Positions 7,937 through 16,530 of a DNA stretch of 64,000 nucleotides are shown piece by piece (within the stretch, counting starts at the first letter, position 1; every line of letters begins with the position of its first letter). The position numbers and the translations under genes are program-made. The notes beneath the pieces were generated by a model. That model did not search any database and was not told the DNA's origin. It was given only the letters and a program-made list of their open reading frames with translations. Source of the stretch: Streptomyces flavotricini. GTDB taxonomy: Bacteria; Actinomycetota; Actinomycetes; Streptomycetales; Streptomycetaceae. The stretch covers positions 8,386,446 to 8,450,445 of the forward strand of contig NZ_JAINUL010000001.1 in the NCBI RefSeq assembly GCF_020639365.1. The letters run 5' to 3'.

Positions 7937-8893
7937 TCAGGGGCGTTCGGCGGGGTTCGCGGTCAGGGAGTTCAGGAGGGCCGCGGCTCGTTCGGCGTCG
8001 TCGACCGTGACCGCGAAGTCCTTGCCCTTGGAGCGGATGACCAGGCATGCGCCGCTGCGGAGCATCACCGTCGTGCCCAGGCCGCTGAGGCGGTAGCCCC
8101 AGCCGCCGACCTGCGCCGGGGTGCGGGTCTCGGCGCGGGCCCAGTCGATGTCCGCCGCGGCCCAGCGCCGTACGGGCCACCCGAGGGGGCCGAAGGCCAC
8201 GTCCAGACCGCGCTCGGCGATGCGTACCCGTACCGAGGAGCAGGCCAGTACGGTCATCGAGACCACCGCGAACGGCACGATCAGCAGCCACATCGGCTTC
8301 GTGGGATCGCCGATCCCGGCGAGCAGCGCGGCCAGTGCGACCAGCCCGGTGACCGCCGCGAGGAGGGTCAGCCACGGGTTCGTGGTGCGGGAGAGCCATA
8401 CCCGGCGTTCGCCTGCGGGGATGTCCATCCGGGGGCCCTGCGGGGGCGAGGCGGGTGTGGTGGGCCGGCGGCTCGCGAGGATGCCCGCGAGGCCGGCGAC
8501 CGCTGCCGCCACGACCGTGACCACGGCCCCGACCGTGACCGAGTCCGCGTCGTGCCAGTCCGCGTGGTGGAGGTTCGCCCGTACGATCGCGAGCTGCTCC
8601 CCCGCCAGCAGCACCCCGCACGAGAGGAGTACCGCCGCACGCCAGCGGCGGGCCGCACGCCAGAACACGGCGGCGACGACGAGCACGGTCCAGATCGAGG
8701 CCGGCAGCAGTACGGCGCCCCAGAGCGGGAGCGAGCCGTCGGGCTGCCCCAAGGCGCCCCAGTGCGTGGCCAGTCGGTCATCGAAGCCCCTGCGCGCCGC
8801 CAGGGGCAGTGCCACGAGCAGGGCGAGGATCCCGGCCGCCCAGGCGGCCGTCCCCAACGCCGCCACGCTCTTCGATCCCCCACGGTCCTTCAC
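7937..8893 (-). CDS. DUF1648-type integral membrane protein
   Basis: A 318-residue membrane protein. The N-terminus has the DUF1648 pattern (a first helix ILALLVALPLAA then DDRLATHWGALGQPDGSLPLW), followed by about five more hydrophobic segments, and a soluble C-terminal domain (DVAFGPLGWPVRRWAAADID). The GTG start overlaps the stop of the GntR regulator (GTGA) and is preceded by GGAGGCGCA, so the two are translationally coupled. GntR(YtrA)-DUF1648 pairs are common in actinobacteria; role unknown, perhaps envelope stress. Confidence 0.85.
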   Translation of the reverse strand: MKDRGGSKSVAALGTAAWAAGILALLVALPLAARRGFDDRLATHWGALGQPDGSLPLWGAVLLPASIWTVLVVAAVFWRAARRWRAAVLLSCGVLLAGEQLAIVRANLHHADWHDADSVTVGAVVTVVAAAVAGLAGILASRRPTTPASPPQGPRMDIPAGERRVWLSRTTNPWLTLLAAVTGLVALAALLAGIGDPTKPMWLLIVPFAVVSMTVLACSSVRVRIAERGLDVAFGPLGWPVRRWAAADIDWARAETRTPAQVGGWGYRLSGLGTTVMLRSGACLVIRSKGKDFAVTVDDAERAAALLNSLTANPAERP

Positions 8894-9237
8894 TGCGCCT
8901 CCTTGATCATCTCTATGAGTTCGGCCTTGCCGTACCCCAGTCGCGCGCCGTCGGCCACCAGCTCCCGTACGCGCTCCAGCAGCGCCGACCGTCCGTCCGC
9001 GCCGCCGGCCACGGTGACCCCGCGACCGCGCCGGAACTCCAGCAGCCCTTCGTCGCGCAGGGCGCGCAGGGCCCGAAGCACCGTGTTGGCGTTGACGCCC
9101 AGTGCCTGCGACAACTCCCGCGCGGGAGGCAGCCGGTCGCCCGGCCCGCACTCCCCCTCGGCGATGGCGCGCCGGATGGAGCCGGCCACCTGTTCGTGGA
9201 GGGGGCGGTTGTCCGCGATGTTCAGCCTCAGCAACAT
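8890..9237 (-). CDS. GntR-family regulator, YtrA subfamily
   Basis: A 115-residue regulator made of a winged helix (PLHEQVAGSIRRAIAEGECGPGDRLPPARELSQALGVNANTV broken by family-typical spacing) and a short helical C-terminus, the hallmark of the YtrA group, which lacks a large effector domain. It probably represses its own promoter and the coupled membrane protein gene. The short interval to the GNAT gene (divergent) contains the likely operator, with ATTCGCTCCATTCGG as AT-containing sequence, but no clear palindrome was defined. Confidence 0.9.
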   Translation of the reverse strand: MLLRLNIADNRPLHEQVAGSIRRAIAEGECGPGDRLPPARELSQALGVNANTVLRALRALRDEGLLEFRRGRGVTVAGGADGRSALLERVRELVADGARLGYGKAELIEMIKEAQ

Positions 9238-9324
9238 GATGCCAATGACGCTAGCACCATTCGCTCCATTCGGCAGTCATCAATCCGGTCGACATCCGGA
9301 TCGCGAAGGCGTTGGGTGGACGGC

Positions 9325-9876
9325 ATGTCAGAACTGCGCACCGCACGTCTCCTGCTCCGCCGGTGGCGGGAGTCCGACCTCGAGCCGTGGGCGGCGATGA
9401 TGGCCGACCCCGAAGTCCGCGAGCACCTGGGGGAACCGCTGGCGCGGGAGCAGAGCGATGCCGTGGTGGCGCACATGCGCGCCGACTTCGACCGGCGGGG
9501 TTTCGGGTGGTGGGCGCTGGAAAGCCGGGAGAGCGGCGAGTTCCTCGGCCGCGCCGGCCTGGACGTGGTGGACGCGGGCATGCCGTTCGCGGGGGTGGAC
9601 GTCGGGTGGCGGCTGGCGCGTTCGGCGTGGGGGCACGGTTACGCCACCGAGGCCGGCCTGGCCTGTCTGGACTTCGGCTTCCAGACCCTCGGGCTGCCGG
9701 AGATCATCGCGACGACCACCCTCGCCAACGTGCGTTCGCAGGCCGTGATGCGCCGGATCGGCATGGTGCGGGACCCGGCCGCCGACTTCGAGGACCCGAG
9801 CGTGCCCGAGGGGCCGCTACGGCGGTGCGTGCTGTACCGGTCCCCGCGTCCGGTGCCTGGGACGATCGCCTCGTGA
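9325..9876 (+). CDS. GNAT N-acetyltransferase (RimJ/RimL-like)
   Basis: A 183-residue acetyltransferase of the Acetyltransf_3 type: N-terminal LRTARLLLRRWRESDLEPWA, the WWALESRESGEFLGRAGL strand pair, the acetyl-CoA loop WRLARSAWGHGYATEAGLA and the C-terminal NVRSQAVMRRIGM helix are all visible. Substrate could be a protein N-terminus, an aminoglycoside-like molecule or a small amine. It stands alone, divergent from the GntR gene. Confidence 0.9.
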   Translation: MSELRTARLLLRRWRESDLEPWAAMMADPEVREHLGEPLAREQSDAVVAHMRADFDRRGFGWWALESRESGEFLGRAGLDVVDAGMPFAGVDVGWRLARSAWGHGYATEAGLACLDFGFQTLGLPEIIATTTLANVRSQAVMRRIGMVRDPAADFEDPSVPEGPLRRCVLYRSPRPVPGTIAS

Positions 9877-9879
9877 CGC

Positions 9880-10469
9880 GTGACGCGTGACGGCGACTGC
9901 GGTGACGGCGACCCGCGTGGCGCCGCCCGTCGTCGTGACCGAGGAAAGGTGTTGGGGACGGCGCCCCGGGGCGAGGGCTGCCCGTTCGGCGACCTCGATC
10001 GGGGCGCCGTCGGTGGGGCGCGAGGGGGTGTCGGTCTCGCGGGCGCTCAGGGCGAGGGGCCCTCGCCGACGGCATCGGCGGCCAGGGCCGGGTCGATGTA
10101 GCGGTTGCCCGCGTGCACGCTGCGGATGATGGTGGCCAGTTCGTGGGCGGAGACCGTCTTGAGGACGAAGCCCCTGACCCCGTGGGTGAGGGCGCGCTTG
10201 AGCTGGCCGGGGAGGCCGTGACCGGTCACGATCATGGTTGTGCAGCCCGGGAGGAGCTCCGTCAGCCTCTCGGCCACCGCCACCCCGTCCTTGCCGGGCA
10301 TCTGGAGGTCGAGTACGGCGACGTCCGGCCCGTGGCGCAGTGCCATCTCGATCGCGTCGGGCCCGGTGGCCGCCTCGGCCACGATCTCCAGGTCCTCCTC
10401 CAGGGAGAGCAGTGCGGCGAACGCGCCGCGGATGAGGGGGTCGTCGTCGGCCAGGAGGACGCGGATCAT
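9880..10469 (-). pseudogene. NarL-type response regulator, truncated by frameshift
   Basis: The frame from ATG 10469 (ribosome site GGGAG) gives 140 codons: a complete receiver domain with the acidic pocket LLADDDPL, phospho-acceptor Asp in VAVLDLQMPG and Lys in VLKTVSAHE. It stops at 10047, exactly where the LuxR helix-turn-helix should begin. In another frame, from 10046 down to about 9880, remnants of that domain are readable (LSARETD, TDGAPIEVAERAALAPG, HLSSV), with further decay. So the DNA-binding half was lost by a frameshift and drift. A receiver-only protein could still be made. Confidence 0.7.
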
Positions 10470-10700
10470 CGGCTGCTCCCTGTCGGTAGGTGCACGGTCA
10501 GTCGGAGGGCGTGCCCGGCCGAGGGGCCGTGGCGCAGGGTTCAGGAGCGGGATCCGTCGACCACCTCGCGGATCTCGTGGTGGAGGCCGCGGGTGAAGCC
10601 CAGGCGTCCTTCGGCGACGACGAGCCGGGTCTGGGCCTCGCGGACGGCGTTGAACCGCCACGGGACGGAGGGGCACCGGACGGAGGACCGCAGCACTCGG
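10466..10700 (-). pseudogene. Sensor histidine kinase remnant
   Basis: Two pieces of a NarL-partner kinase survive. One frame reads REAQTRLVVAEGRLGFTRGLHHEIREVVDG, recognisable as the dimerisation/phospho-acceptor helix (usual ...RLRFARDLHDVLG), but with the catalytic His followed by His instead of Asp. A second piece, GHALRLTVHLPTGSSR, is the typical last strand of the kinase ATPase domain, and its TGA overlaps the ATG of the response regulator. The whole ATP-binding region between is deleted. No sensor or membrane part is left. Confidence 0.55.
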
Positions 10701-11008
10701 TGATGACGTTCATGACTCGATCTTCGCGCTCCGTACACCGGCTTCGCAGTGAGTGGCCTCATGGGTTCTCATGACGGATGTCATGGACCGGGTGGGTGTC
10801 CGTCAAGCGGCGCATCGCGGGCCCGTACGGGCCCGGCCCGGTGGATCCGTCCCTCCCTCGCCGAATCGGCCGGGCGGGGCGGATCCACCGGTGTTCCGGC
10901 GTGGCCGGGGCGGCCGGGACGGTGGCTCCCGGAACCTGGGGGGTGTGCGGCGGAGCCCCCTCCCCCTGTACTCCCTCCCCCCGACAGGTACTGAACGCCG
11001 GTGGGGAC

Positions 11009-11619
11009 ACTTCGGTCCCTGTCCCTTCAGTCACTACCTAAACCTGCAGGTCAGCGGGTTGAGGCCGGTGGTCCAGGGACTGAAGGGACCCAACTTTCCA
11101 GTTATGAGCCAGATATGAACTACCAGGCTTCTTATATGCCTGCGCGCATACACGCACGCACGTAAAGAGCGGAAGTAGTGATTCTGAGTCCCTTCAGTCC
11201 CTGAGTCCTGGGGTGCAAGGCTCTGACCTGCATGTTTGCCGAGGGACTGAAAAGGGAGGGACTGAACGAGGGGCTGAGTGGTTCAGTACCTGTCCCGGCA
11301 CCTGTTCGCAGGACCTGCCCGCCGGAGCCTCCGGTCGGCATGCAGGTCCTGCGTCGTACTCGAGGGCCGCTGGAGCCGCCGGTGGGGAGCCGGGGGTCGG
11401 TCGCGACACGCCCGGGGTGGCAGCCGATTCGAAGACGGAACTTTTCCGGACGAACCAGGGTAGAACTTCAGGGACTGAGGGACTGAAGGGACTGAATTCT
11501 CGATATAGCGGTGCCTGGCGCCCGAGCCCCCGCAGTCCCTGCGGTAATCTCCGCGATAGTGAATCTTCAGTCCCTCTGGTCCCTGAGGCGCAGGTCAGCC
11601 AGCCTGTACGTCAGGGACC
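11009..11619. repeat. Iteron field of replication module 1 (putative origin)
   Basis: An interval of about 600 bases without a convincing gene, filled with copies of AGGGACTGA (= TCAGTCCCT) in both orientations. Clear sites: 11015-11026, paired 11075-11090, paired 11187-11202 (AGTCCCTTCAGTCCCT), 11242-11250, 11257-11265, a run of three at 11470-11495, 11534-11540, 11566-11575, 11579-11589 and 11611-11619. Between the second and third groups is an AT-richer stretch (11090-11180) with an alternating purine-pyrimidine tract (about 11138-11163). Repeats, an AT-rich core and adjacent helicase-primase genes are what an iteron-type origin looks like; function is inferred. Confidence 0.7.
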
Positions 11620-11683
11620 GGGTCCGGGGACACGAACCGCCGTGCCCGACAGCCGCCCCCGACACCGCGTCAAGGAAGAGCCA

Positions 11684-12784
11684 GTGCTGGTCCATCCCGA
11701 GAACCCGCGCCACGGCGCGACCGGCGGGACGGCGCTGGACGTGGCGGCCTGGCTGGCCTCGCGCGGCTATCCGGTGCACCCCCTGGCCCCCGGGACCAAG
11801 ACGCCCGCCGCGAACTGCCGGGAGTGCACGGGCCGTCACCACTCCCCCGAGGCGTGCCCCTGCCACGCGCAGGGCCGTTGGTGCCACGGGTTCCACGCGG
11901 CCACCACCGACCTGGACACCCTGCGCGCATGGTGGCGCAGGGAGCCCGAGTTCGGCATCGGCGTGGCCTGCGGCGCAGCCGGGCTCGTGGTCATCGACGT
12001 GGACGCCCACGCCTGCGGGCTGCCCGACCGGCAGCGGCTGCTGCCCGGCATCCCCATCGACGACCGCGTCGACCTGACCGGCCTGCAGAGCGGATTCGAC
12101 ACCTTGGCGCTGCTGGCCGCCCACCGTTCCCGGCCCGACCCCTGCGAGGACGCCTCGACCCTGCGGGTCCGCACGCCGTCCGGGGGGATGCACATCTGGT
12201 ACCGGGCGCCCAAGGGCGGGCCACGGCTGCGGTGTTCCAGCGGGTCGAGCTCCCGGGTCGCGCTCGCCTGGCAGGTCGACGTACGGGCCGAGGGGGGCTA
12301 CATCGTGGCTCCGACGACGCGTACGGCCGCCGGGGTCTACGAGGCGCTGCCGGGGGCCCGGCTGCCCGCCCCCCTGCCGCTGTGGCTGGTCGCCGAGCTC
12401 GTCCGTACGGGACACGCGGACTCCCCCGCGCCCGCCGGGGCCTCTCCCTGCCCTTCTCCGGCTCCCGCAGCCGTACGGGGGCTCCCTCTGCGCGGAGTTC
12501 GGCAGGAGGCCGGGAGACGGCTGCTGAGGGGCCTCCTGGAGGAAGTCGGCTCCTGTGGGGCGAGCCCGTCCGGAACGGCCTTCAGCGAGAAGCTCAACCG
12601 CGCCGCCTTCACCGCGGGCGGGCTCGTCGCGGGCGGCCATCTCGACGCGGCGGAGGGCCGCCTGCTCCTGCTCGAAGCGGCGGACCGGGCGCGGCCCCGC
12701 CAGTCGCGCCGCAACGTCCTCATCGTCGAGTCAGGGCTGCGCGCCGGAAGCGATCGGCCGATCCACCCCAAGGAACGCACATGA
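11684..12784 (+). CDS. Prim-pol (bifunctional primase/polymerase) domain replication protein, module 1
   Basis: A 366-residue protein with an archaeo-eukaryotic-type primase domain. Seen: a Cys/His cluster after residue 30 (NCREC...CPCHAQGRWCHGFH) that is probably a zinc knuckle, the metal-binding strand LVVIDVDAHA (DxD), and the conserved PSGGMHIWY and WQVDVRAEGGYIVAP motifs of the Prim-Pol family. It would lay primers on the plasmid. The GTG at 11684 has an AGGAAGAG site; an in-frame GTG at 11642 is possible. Its TGA overlaps the helicase ATG. The paralogue at 39340 shares all motifs. Confidence 0.85.
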   Translation: MLVHPENPRHGATGGTALDVAAWLASRGYPVHPLAPGTKTPAANCRECTGRHHSPEACPCHAQGRWCHGFHAATTDLDTLRAWWRREPEFGIGVACGAAGLVVIDVDAHACGLPDRQRLLPGIPIDDRVDLTGLQSGFDTLALLAAHRSRPDPCEDASTLRVRTPSGGMHIWYRAPKGGPRLRCSSGSSSRVALAWQVDVRAEGGYIVAPTTRTAAGVYEALPGARLPAPLPLWLVAELVRTGHADSPAPAGASPCPSPAPAAVRGLPLRGVRQEAGRRLLRGLLEEVGSCGASPSGTAFSEKLNRAAFTAGGLVAGGHLDAAEGRLLLLEAADRARPRQSRRNVLIVESGLRAGSDRPIHPKERT

Positions 12785-14460
12785 GCAGCGCCAAGAGCAC
12801 GGGGTTCAACGCCCAGGCGGCGGCGGAACAGCTCGCCGCGTTCACGGCCGAGGTGACGGTGGATCAGGGCGTGACCGGTGAGAGCGCCGCCGCGCCCGCC
12901 GGATCGCCGGCGCCCACGGCGTCCGCCGCGTTCGCCGCCGCCGCGGCGCGCGGCAAGCGGCGCCTGCCCGCCCAGCAGAACGCGGCCCCGGTCCCCGCCG
13001 GCGCGGGCGGCGCCGACTTCATCCAGACGGGCCTGCTGCACAACCTCAGCGACCGCGGCAACGCCAAGCTCTTCGCCCACCTCCACCACGACCGGTTCCG
13101 GCACGTCGAGGGGCTCGGCTGGTACGTCTGGGACGAGTACCGCTGGAAGCGCACCGGCGGCGAGAAGGCCGCGATCTGGGCCGCGGGCGACATGGCGGAG
13201 GAACTGCCCCTGCACGACCCGCGCGGCTACTTCACCGACCGGGAGCTGTCCCAGCACCGCAAGCGCGCGATGTCCACCTCGGGCGTCAAGGCCATGCTCA
13301 CCCAGGCGAAGGCCTCCCCCGAACTGGCCCTGGACCCCGACACCCTGGACGGGGACAAGTACGCCCTGTGCACCCCGGCGGGCGTCGTGGACCTGCGTAC
13401 GGGCGACCTGCACAAGCCCGACCCCACGCGGGACCTGCACTCGCGCGCCACGCACCTGGCGCCCGAGGCGATGCCGACGCCCCGGTTCCACCGCTTCCTC
13501 GACGAGACGTTCGGGGACGACGAGAAGGGGCAGGAGATGATCAACTTCCTTCATCTCCTGCTCGGCTACTCCATCACCGGCGACGTCGGCGGGCAGGTCC
13601 TGCCCTTCCTCTACGGCGTCGGCGCGAACGGCAAGTCCGCCCTCCTCGACGTCGTCATCAAGATCCTCGGGGACTACGCGGACGTGGCGCCGCCCGGCTT
13701 CCTGATGGAACGCGGCAAGTTCAACGAGCACTCCACCGAGCTGACCGAGCTGCACGGGCGGCGCCTGTTCGTCTGCAGCGAGCTCAAGCCGCACGACAAG
13801 TTCGACGAGGCCCGGGTCAAACTGCTGACCGGTGGTGACCGGCTCAAGGCCCGGCGGATGCGGCAGGACTTCTTCAGCTTCGAGCCCACCCACAAGCTCT
13901 GGCTGCTCGGCAACCACCGTCCCGAGGTCGGCACCGGCGGACATGCGTTCTGGCGCCGCATCCGGCTCATCCCGTTCGAGAAGGTCGTCCCCGACCACCG
14001 GAAGATCGACAATCTGGCGGAGACGCTCGTCCAGGAGGAGGGCCCCGGCATCCTGCACTGGATGATCCAGGGGGCCAAGGCCTATCTCGCCGCCAAGCCG
14101 GCCCTGACGGGGCCGAGCGTCGTCCGCAGCGCCACGCAGGCGTACGCGACGACCGAGGACCACATCGGGCGGTTCCTCGGCGAGTGCTGCACCACGGGCG
14201 GGGCCGACCTGCCCGATCCCCGCGACCTCAAGGTCGAGCAGGGCGCCCTGTACCGGGCGTACAGTGCCTGGTGCCTCGACGGCGAGGGGCTGCGGCCCGC
14301 GACCACGCGCGCGTTCGCCACACGCATCCGCGCCGAGGTCGGCGTCGCCTCGCCCAACGAGATGCTCCGCTCGAACGGGCAGAAGTTCTACCCCGGACTG
14401 GCTCTCCTGGCCGATGAGGAGCAGACTCCGCGCGAGGCGAACAGGGCAACCACGACGTGA
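12781..14460 (+). CDS. D5/P4-type SF3 helicase-primase replication protein, module 1
   Basis: A 559-residue replication helicase. After an Ala/Pro-rich N-terminus of ~75 residues come the D5_N-like region (CTPAGVVDLRTGD, PTPRFHRFLDETF) and the SF3 ATPase: Walker A GVGANGKSALL (about residues 278-288), Walker B LFVCSEL, motif C LWLLGNHRPE and the arginine-finger region FWRRIRLIPF. A C-terminal DNA-binding part follows (RAYSAWCLDGEGLRP). It would unwind the origin and act with the upstream prim-pol protein, with which it is translationally coupled (ATGA). Highly similar to the module 2 protein at 40473. Confidence 0.9.
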   Translation: MSSAKSTGFNAQAAAEQLAAFTAEVTVDQGVTGESAAAPAGSPAPTASAAFAAAAARGKRRLPAQQNAAPVPAGAGGADFIQTGLLHNLSDRGNAKLFAHLHHDRFRHVEGLGWYVWDEYRWKRTGGEKAAIWAAGDMAEELPLHDPRGYFTDRELSQHRKRAMSTSGVKAMLTQAKASPELALDPDTLDGDKYALCTPAGVVDLRTGDLHKPDPTRDLHSRATHLAPEAMPTPRFHRFLDETFGDDEKGQEMINFLHLLLGYSITGDVGGQVLPFLYGVGANGKSALLDVVIKILGDYADVAPPGFLMERGKFNEHSTELTELHGRRLFVCSELKPHDKFDEARVKLLTGGDRLKARRMRQDFFSFEPTHKLWLLGNHRPEVGTGGHAFWRRIRLIPFEKVVPDHRKIDNLAETLVQEEGPGILHWMIQGAKAYLAAKPALTGPSVVRSATQAYATTEDHIGRFLGECCTTGGADLPDPRDLKVEQGALYRAYSAWCLDGEGLRPATTRAFATRIRAEVGVASPNEMLRSNGQKFYPGLALLADEEQTPREANRATTT

Positions 14461-14643
14461 TCGGACGATGGGTGATGCCGCCCCGGGGTGGGCACGCCTA
14501 CGATGGACAAGGAAGATGAACAGACCCACCACCCGGCAGCGGCCCGCAGGGCCCTGCTGCATACCGGCATCGGCGCCGCCGCCCGCGGCGTGGAGGGACC
14601 AGGGGCTCCACCGGGCCCATGTGATCGAGGAGGGACCCAGGCC

Positions 14644-15021
14644 ATGAGCTCGCTACTGACATCAAGCGATCTCGCCCACGAGGACAAAGTGGTGTGGCTG
14701 GAGGACCCCGAAGAGCTCGACTACGTGCGCCAGGCCCTGGACAAAACGCCCCGCCGCCGGGGGAAGCCGCGCTACCACCGGGACGGCCGCATGATCGGCT
14801 TCACCGAGCTCGGCGACACCGCCGAGGCGGATCCGGACAGCGGTCTGCAGAAGCGGCGCGTCTTCTACCTGCTGCCGCACGACCGCGATGCGGAGCCGCA
14901 CGGCCTGTACCGGGAGGGCGCGCCGGGCGAGGCCGTCGACCCGCGGACGATCGGGCCGCGGCAGGTGGGCAGGAAGACCGAGCGCTCCCAGCGGGGTCTG
15001 TCGGCGCCCACGGTCGCGTGA
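14644..15021 (+). CDS. Conserved small protein of replication module 1
   Basis: A 125-residue protein of unknown fold. It has VVWLEDPEELDYVRQALD near the N-terminus and KPRYHRDGRMIGF and VFYLLPHDRD blocks, all repeated in the module 2 counterpart at 42068. Retention of this gene as third member in both modules argues for a role in the same replication process, for instance origin recognition or copy control, but nothing in the sequence proves it. In module 1 a 183-base leader separates it from the helicase gene; the ATG has a GGAGGGACC ribosome site. Confidence 0.75.
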   Translation: MSSLLTSSDLAHEDKVVWLEDPEELDYVRQALDKTPRRRGKPRYHRDGRMIGFTELGDTAEADPDSGLQKRRVFYLLPHDRDAEPHGLYREGAPGEAVDPRTIGPRQVGRKTERSQRGLSAPTVA

Positions 15022-15118
15022 CGCCGGTCGCCATCGGGCGCCTGATTTCGGTCGATTTCTCCTGTCGCCCGGCTTCCGGATTCCTGGTTTCCGTTTCTTG
15101 TTCGTGATTCCGTTTTTC

Positions 15119-15154
15119 AGTCCCTTGAGTCCCTCCGGTCCCTGTTCGGTCCCT
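15119..15154. repeat. Distal iteron group of module 1
   Basis: Four further GTCCCT copies in direct orientation (AGTCCCT at 15119-15125 and 15128-15134, then two GGTCCCT at about 15137-15154) immediately after the last gene of module 1. They are the same motif as the 11.0-11.6 kb field, so the iterons bracket the three genes. One more imperfect pair, GGTCCCTTCAGACCCT, lies at 15931-15946 in front of the VOC gene. Confidence 0.6.
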
Positions 15155-15174
15155 GTCCTGTCGCCCGTTCCGGG

Positions 15175-15921
15175 TCAGGACAGGGCCAGGACGCAGAGCT
15201 CGTGGCCTTCCGGATCCGTCAGACAGGTCCACGGCACGTCGCCCTGGCCGACGTCGAGATCGGTGGCGCCGAGGGCCCGCAGCCGGGCCGCCTCCCCCGT
15301 TTCGTCGTCGCCGGGGTACGCCAGCAGGTCGAGATGGACGCGGTCCGGCACGGTCTTCACGCCGGGCGTGCGGATGAACTCGAGGTACGGGCCGACGCCC
15401 CGGGCCGAGCGCAGCACCGCCTGATCGTCGGACACCCCGTGCAGGGTCCAGTCGATCGCCGCGTCCCAGAACCGGGCCATCGCCCGCGGATCCGCGCAGT
15501 CGACCACCACCGCGGCGACCGGGCCGGTGTCGCGGTACACCTTCCGGGGCTCCAGTACGCAGAACTCGTTGCCCTCGGGGTCGGCGAGGACCGTCCACGG
15601 CACGTCGCCCTGGCCCACGTCGGCGGGGGTCGCACCGAGGGAGCGCAGGCGCGCGACCAGCTCCGCCCGGTGGGCCGCGGACGTGGTCGCGAGGTCGAGG
15701 TGCACACGGTTCTTCGCCGCCGTCCTGGCTTCCGGGACGGTGACGACGTCGATGCCGACGGCGACCGGGTCGGGCCAGACGAAGGGGCCGGCGGGCCCGA
15801 CGTACGTGGTCACGCCGGGTGTCCCGGCGGAGGCGGTCCAGCCGAGTGCCGCCGCCCAGAACCGGCCGAGCGCCTCGGCGTCGAGGGCCTTGATGTTCAC
15901 CTGGACGGGTCGTAGCGGCAT
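15175..15921 (-). CDS. VOC-family (glyoxalase-like) two-domain protein
   Basis: A 248-residue protein made of two tandem glyoxalase/bleomycin-resistance-fold halves. Each half ends in the same signature, LGATPADVGQGDVPWTVLADPEGNEFCVL in the first and LGATDLDVGQGDVPWTCLTDPEGHELCVL in the second (cut here at family blocks), and each carries a His/Glu pair for a metal site. Could be a dioxygenase, isomerase or binding protein. It begins 48 bases after tpg on the same strand; a module-1-type iteron pair overlaps its leader. Probably a passenger gene. Confidence 0.85.
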   Translation of the reverse strand: MPLRPVQVNIKALDAEALGRFWAAALGWTASAGTPGVTTYVGPAGPFVWPDPVAVGIDVVTVPEARTAAKNRVHLDLATTSAAHRAELVARLRSLGATPADVGQGDVPWTVLADPEGNEFCVLEPRKVYRDTGPVAAVVVDCADPRAMARFWDAAIDWTLHGVSDDQAVLRSARGVGPYLEFIRTPGVKTVPDRVHLDLLAYPGDDETGEAARLRALGATDLDVGQGDVPWTCLTDPEGHELCVLALS

Positions 15922-15969
15922 GGCGTACTCGGTCCCTTCAGACCCTGTGGGCGTCGGTCGCGTGCGTCC

Positions 15970-16524
15970 TCAGAACGCGAAGTCGACGTAGTCGATGTCG
16001 GTGAACTCCACCAGCAGGCCGCCGGCGCGGGCGCCGTTGTCCTTGAAGTAGATCTCCTGGAGGCCTTCCGCGGCGATGGCGCGCAGCCGGGCTTCGCCGG
16101 CGCCGGCCTCCTGGGCGGCGAAGAGGCGGCCCGCGTACTCCGGGGGCAGGTGCTGGGTGATGCGGCGCATGCGGCCGTCGTCGGTGGTGCCGGGAGCGGC
16201 GGTGAAGCCGAAGCGGGCGCGGGTCTCGATGACCAGGCCGGTCGTCTGCGCGGCCTTCGCACGGGCGCGCTTGCGCACCAAGGGCTGCCAGCGGCGGCGT
16301 ACCTCGGACTCCAAACGGGCGGCGAGGGCCGGCTTGGGCTGCCTGAGCTGGTCCTTGACGTAGCGCTCGACCGTGCGCTGGGAGATGCCGAGCAGGCGGG
16401 CCGCCTCGCGGGTGGACTTGAGCTGTTTGACGAGGAAGCGCATCTGGGCACCCGCCGTTTTGGGGACGGGACGGGTGAAGTGCTGTTCGTCGGCGCGGGT
16501 GAGGCTGTCGTCGATCTCGGGCAT
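15970..16524 (-). CDS. tpg: Telomere terminal protein Tpg
   Basis: A 184-residue protein, the usual length of Streptomyces Tpg, which is covalently attached to the 5' ends of linear replicons and primes end-patching DNA synthesis. Visible are the N-terminal MRFLVKQLKSTREAARLLGI, a helix-turn-helix AARLLGISQRTVERYVKD, the basic region RRRWQPLVRKRARAKAA and the C-terminal YFKDNGARAGGLLVEFTDID. It starts 6 bases after the tap stop with a GGAGAG site, the classical tap-tpg operon. The identification rests on length, motifs and this context, and marks the replicon as linear. Confidence 0.88.
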   Translation of the reverse strand: MPEIDDSLTRADEQHFTRPVPKTAGAQMRFLVKQLKSTREAARLLGISQRTVERYVKDQLRQPKPALAARLESEVRRRWQPLVRKRARAKAAQTTGLVIETRARFGFTAAPGTTDDGRMRRITQHLPPEYAGRLFAAQEAGAGEARLRAIAAEGLQEIYFKDNGARAGGLLVEFTDIDYVDFAF

Positions 16525-16530
16525 GTCCGG

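Noticed and set aside
11009..11620. Short open frames within the iteron field (for example around 11213-11640)
   Set aside because: They are in-frame extensions upstream of the prim-pol start made of repeated bases; no ribosome site and no conserved blocks.
12337..14562. A 741-codon minus-strand frame opposite the module 1 helicase
   Set aside because: Shadow of the helicase gene; no motif, while the plus strand carries Walker A, B and motif C in order.
11684..15021. Module 1 as a prophage or P4-like satellite
   Set aside because: No integrase, excisionase, capsid or packaging gene is adjacent; parAB and tap-tpg point to a plasmid replicon.
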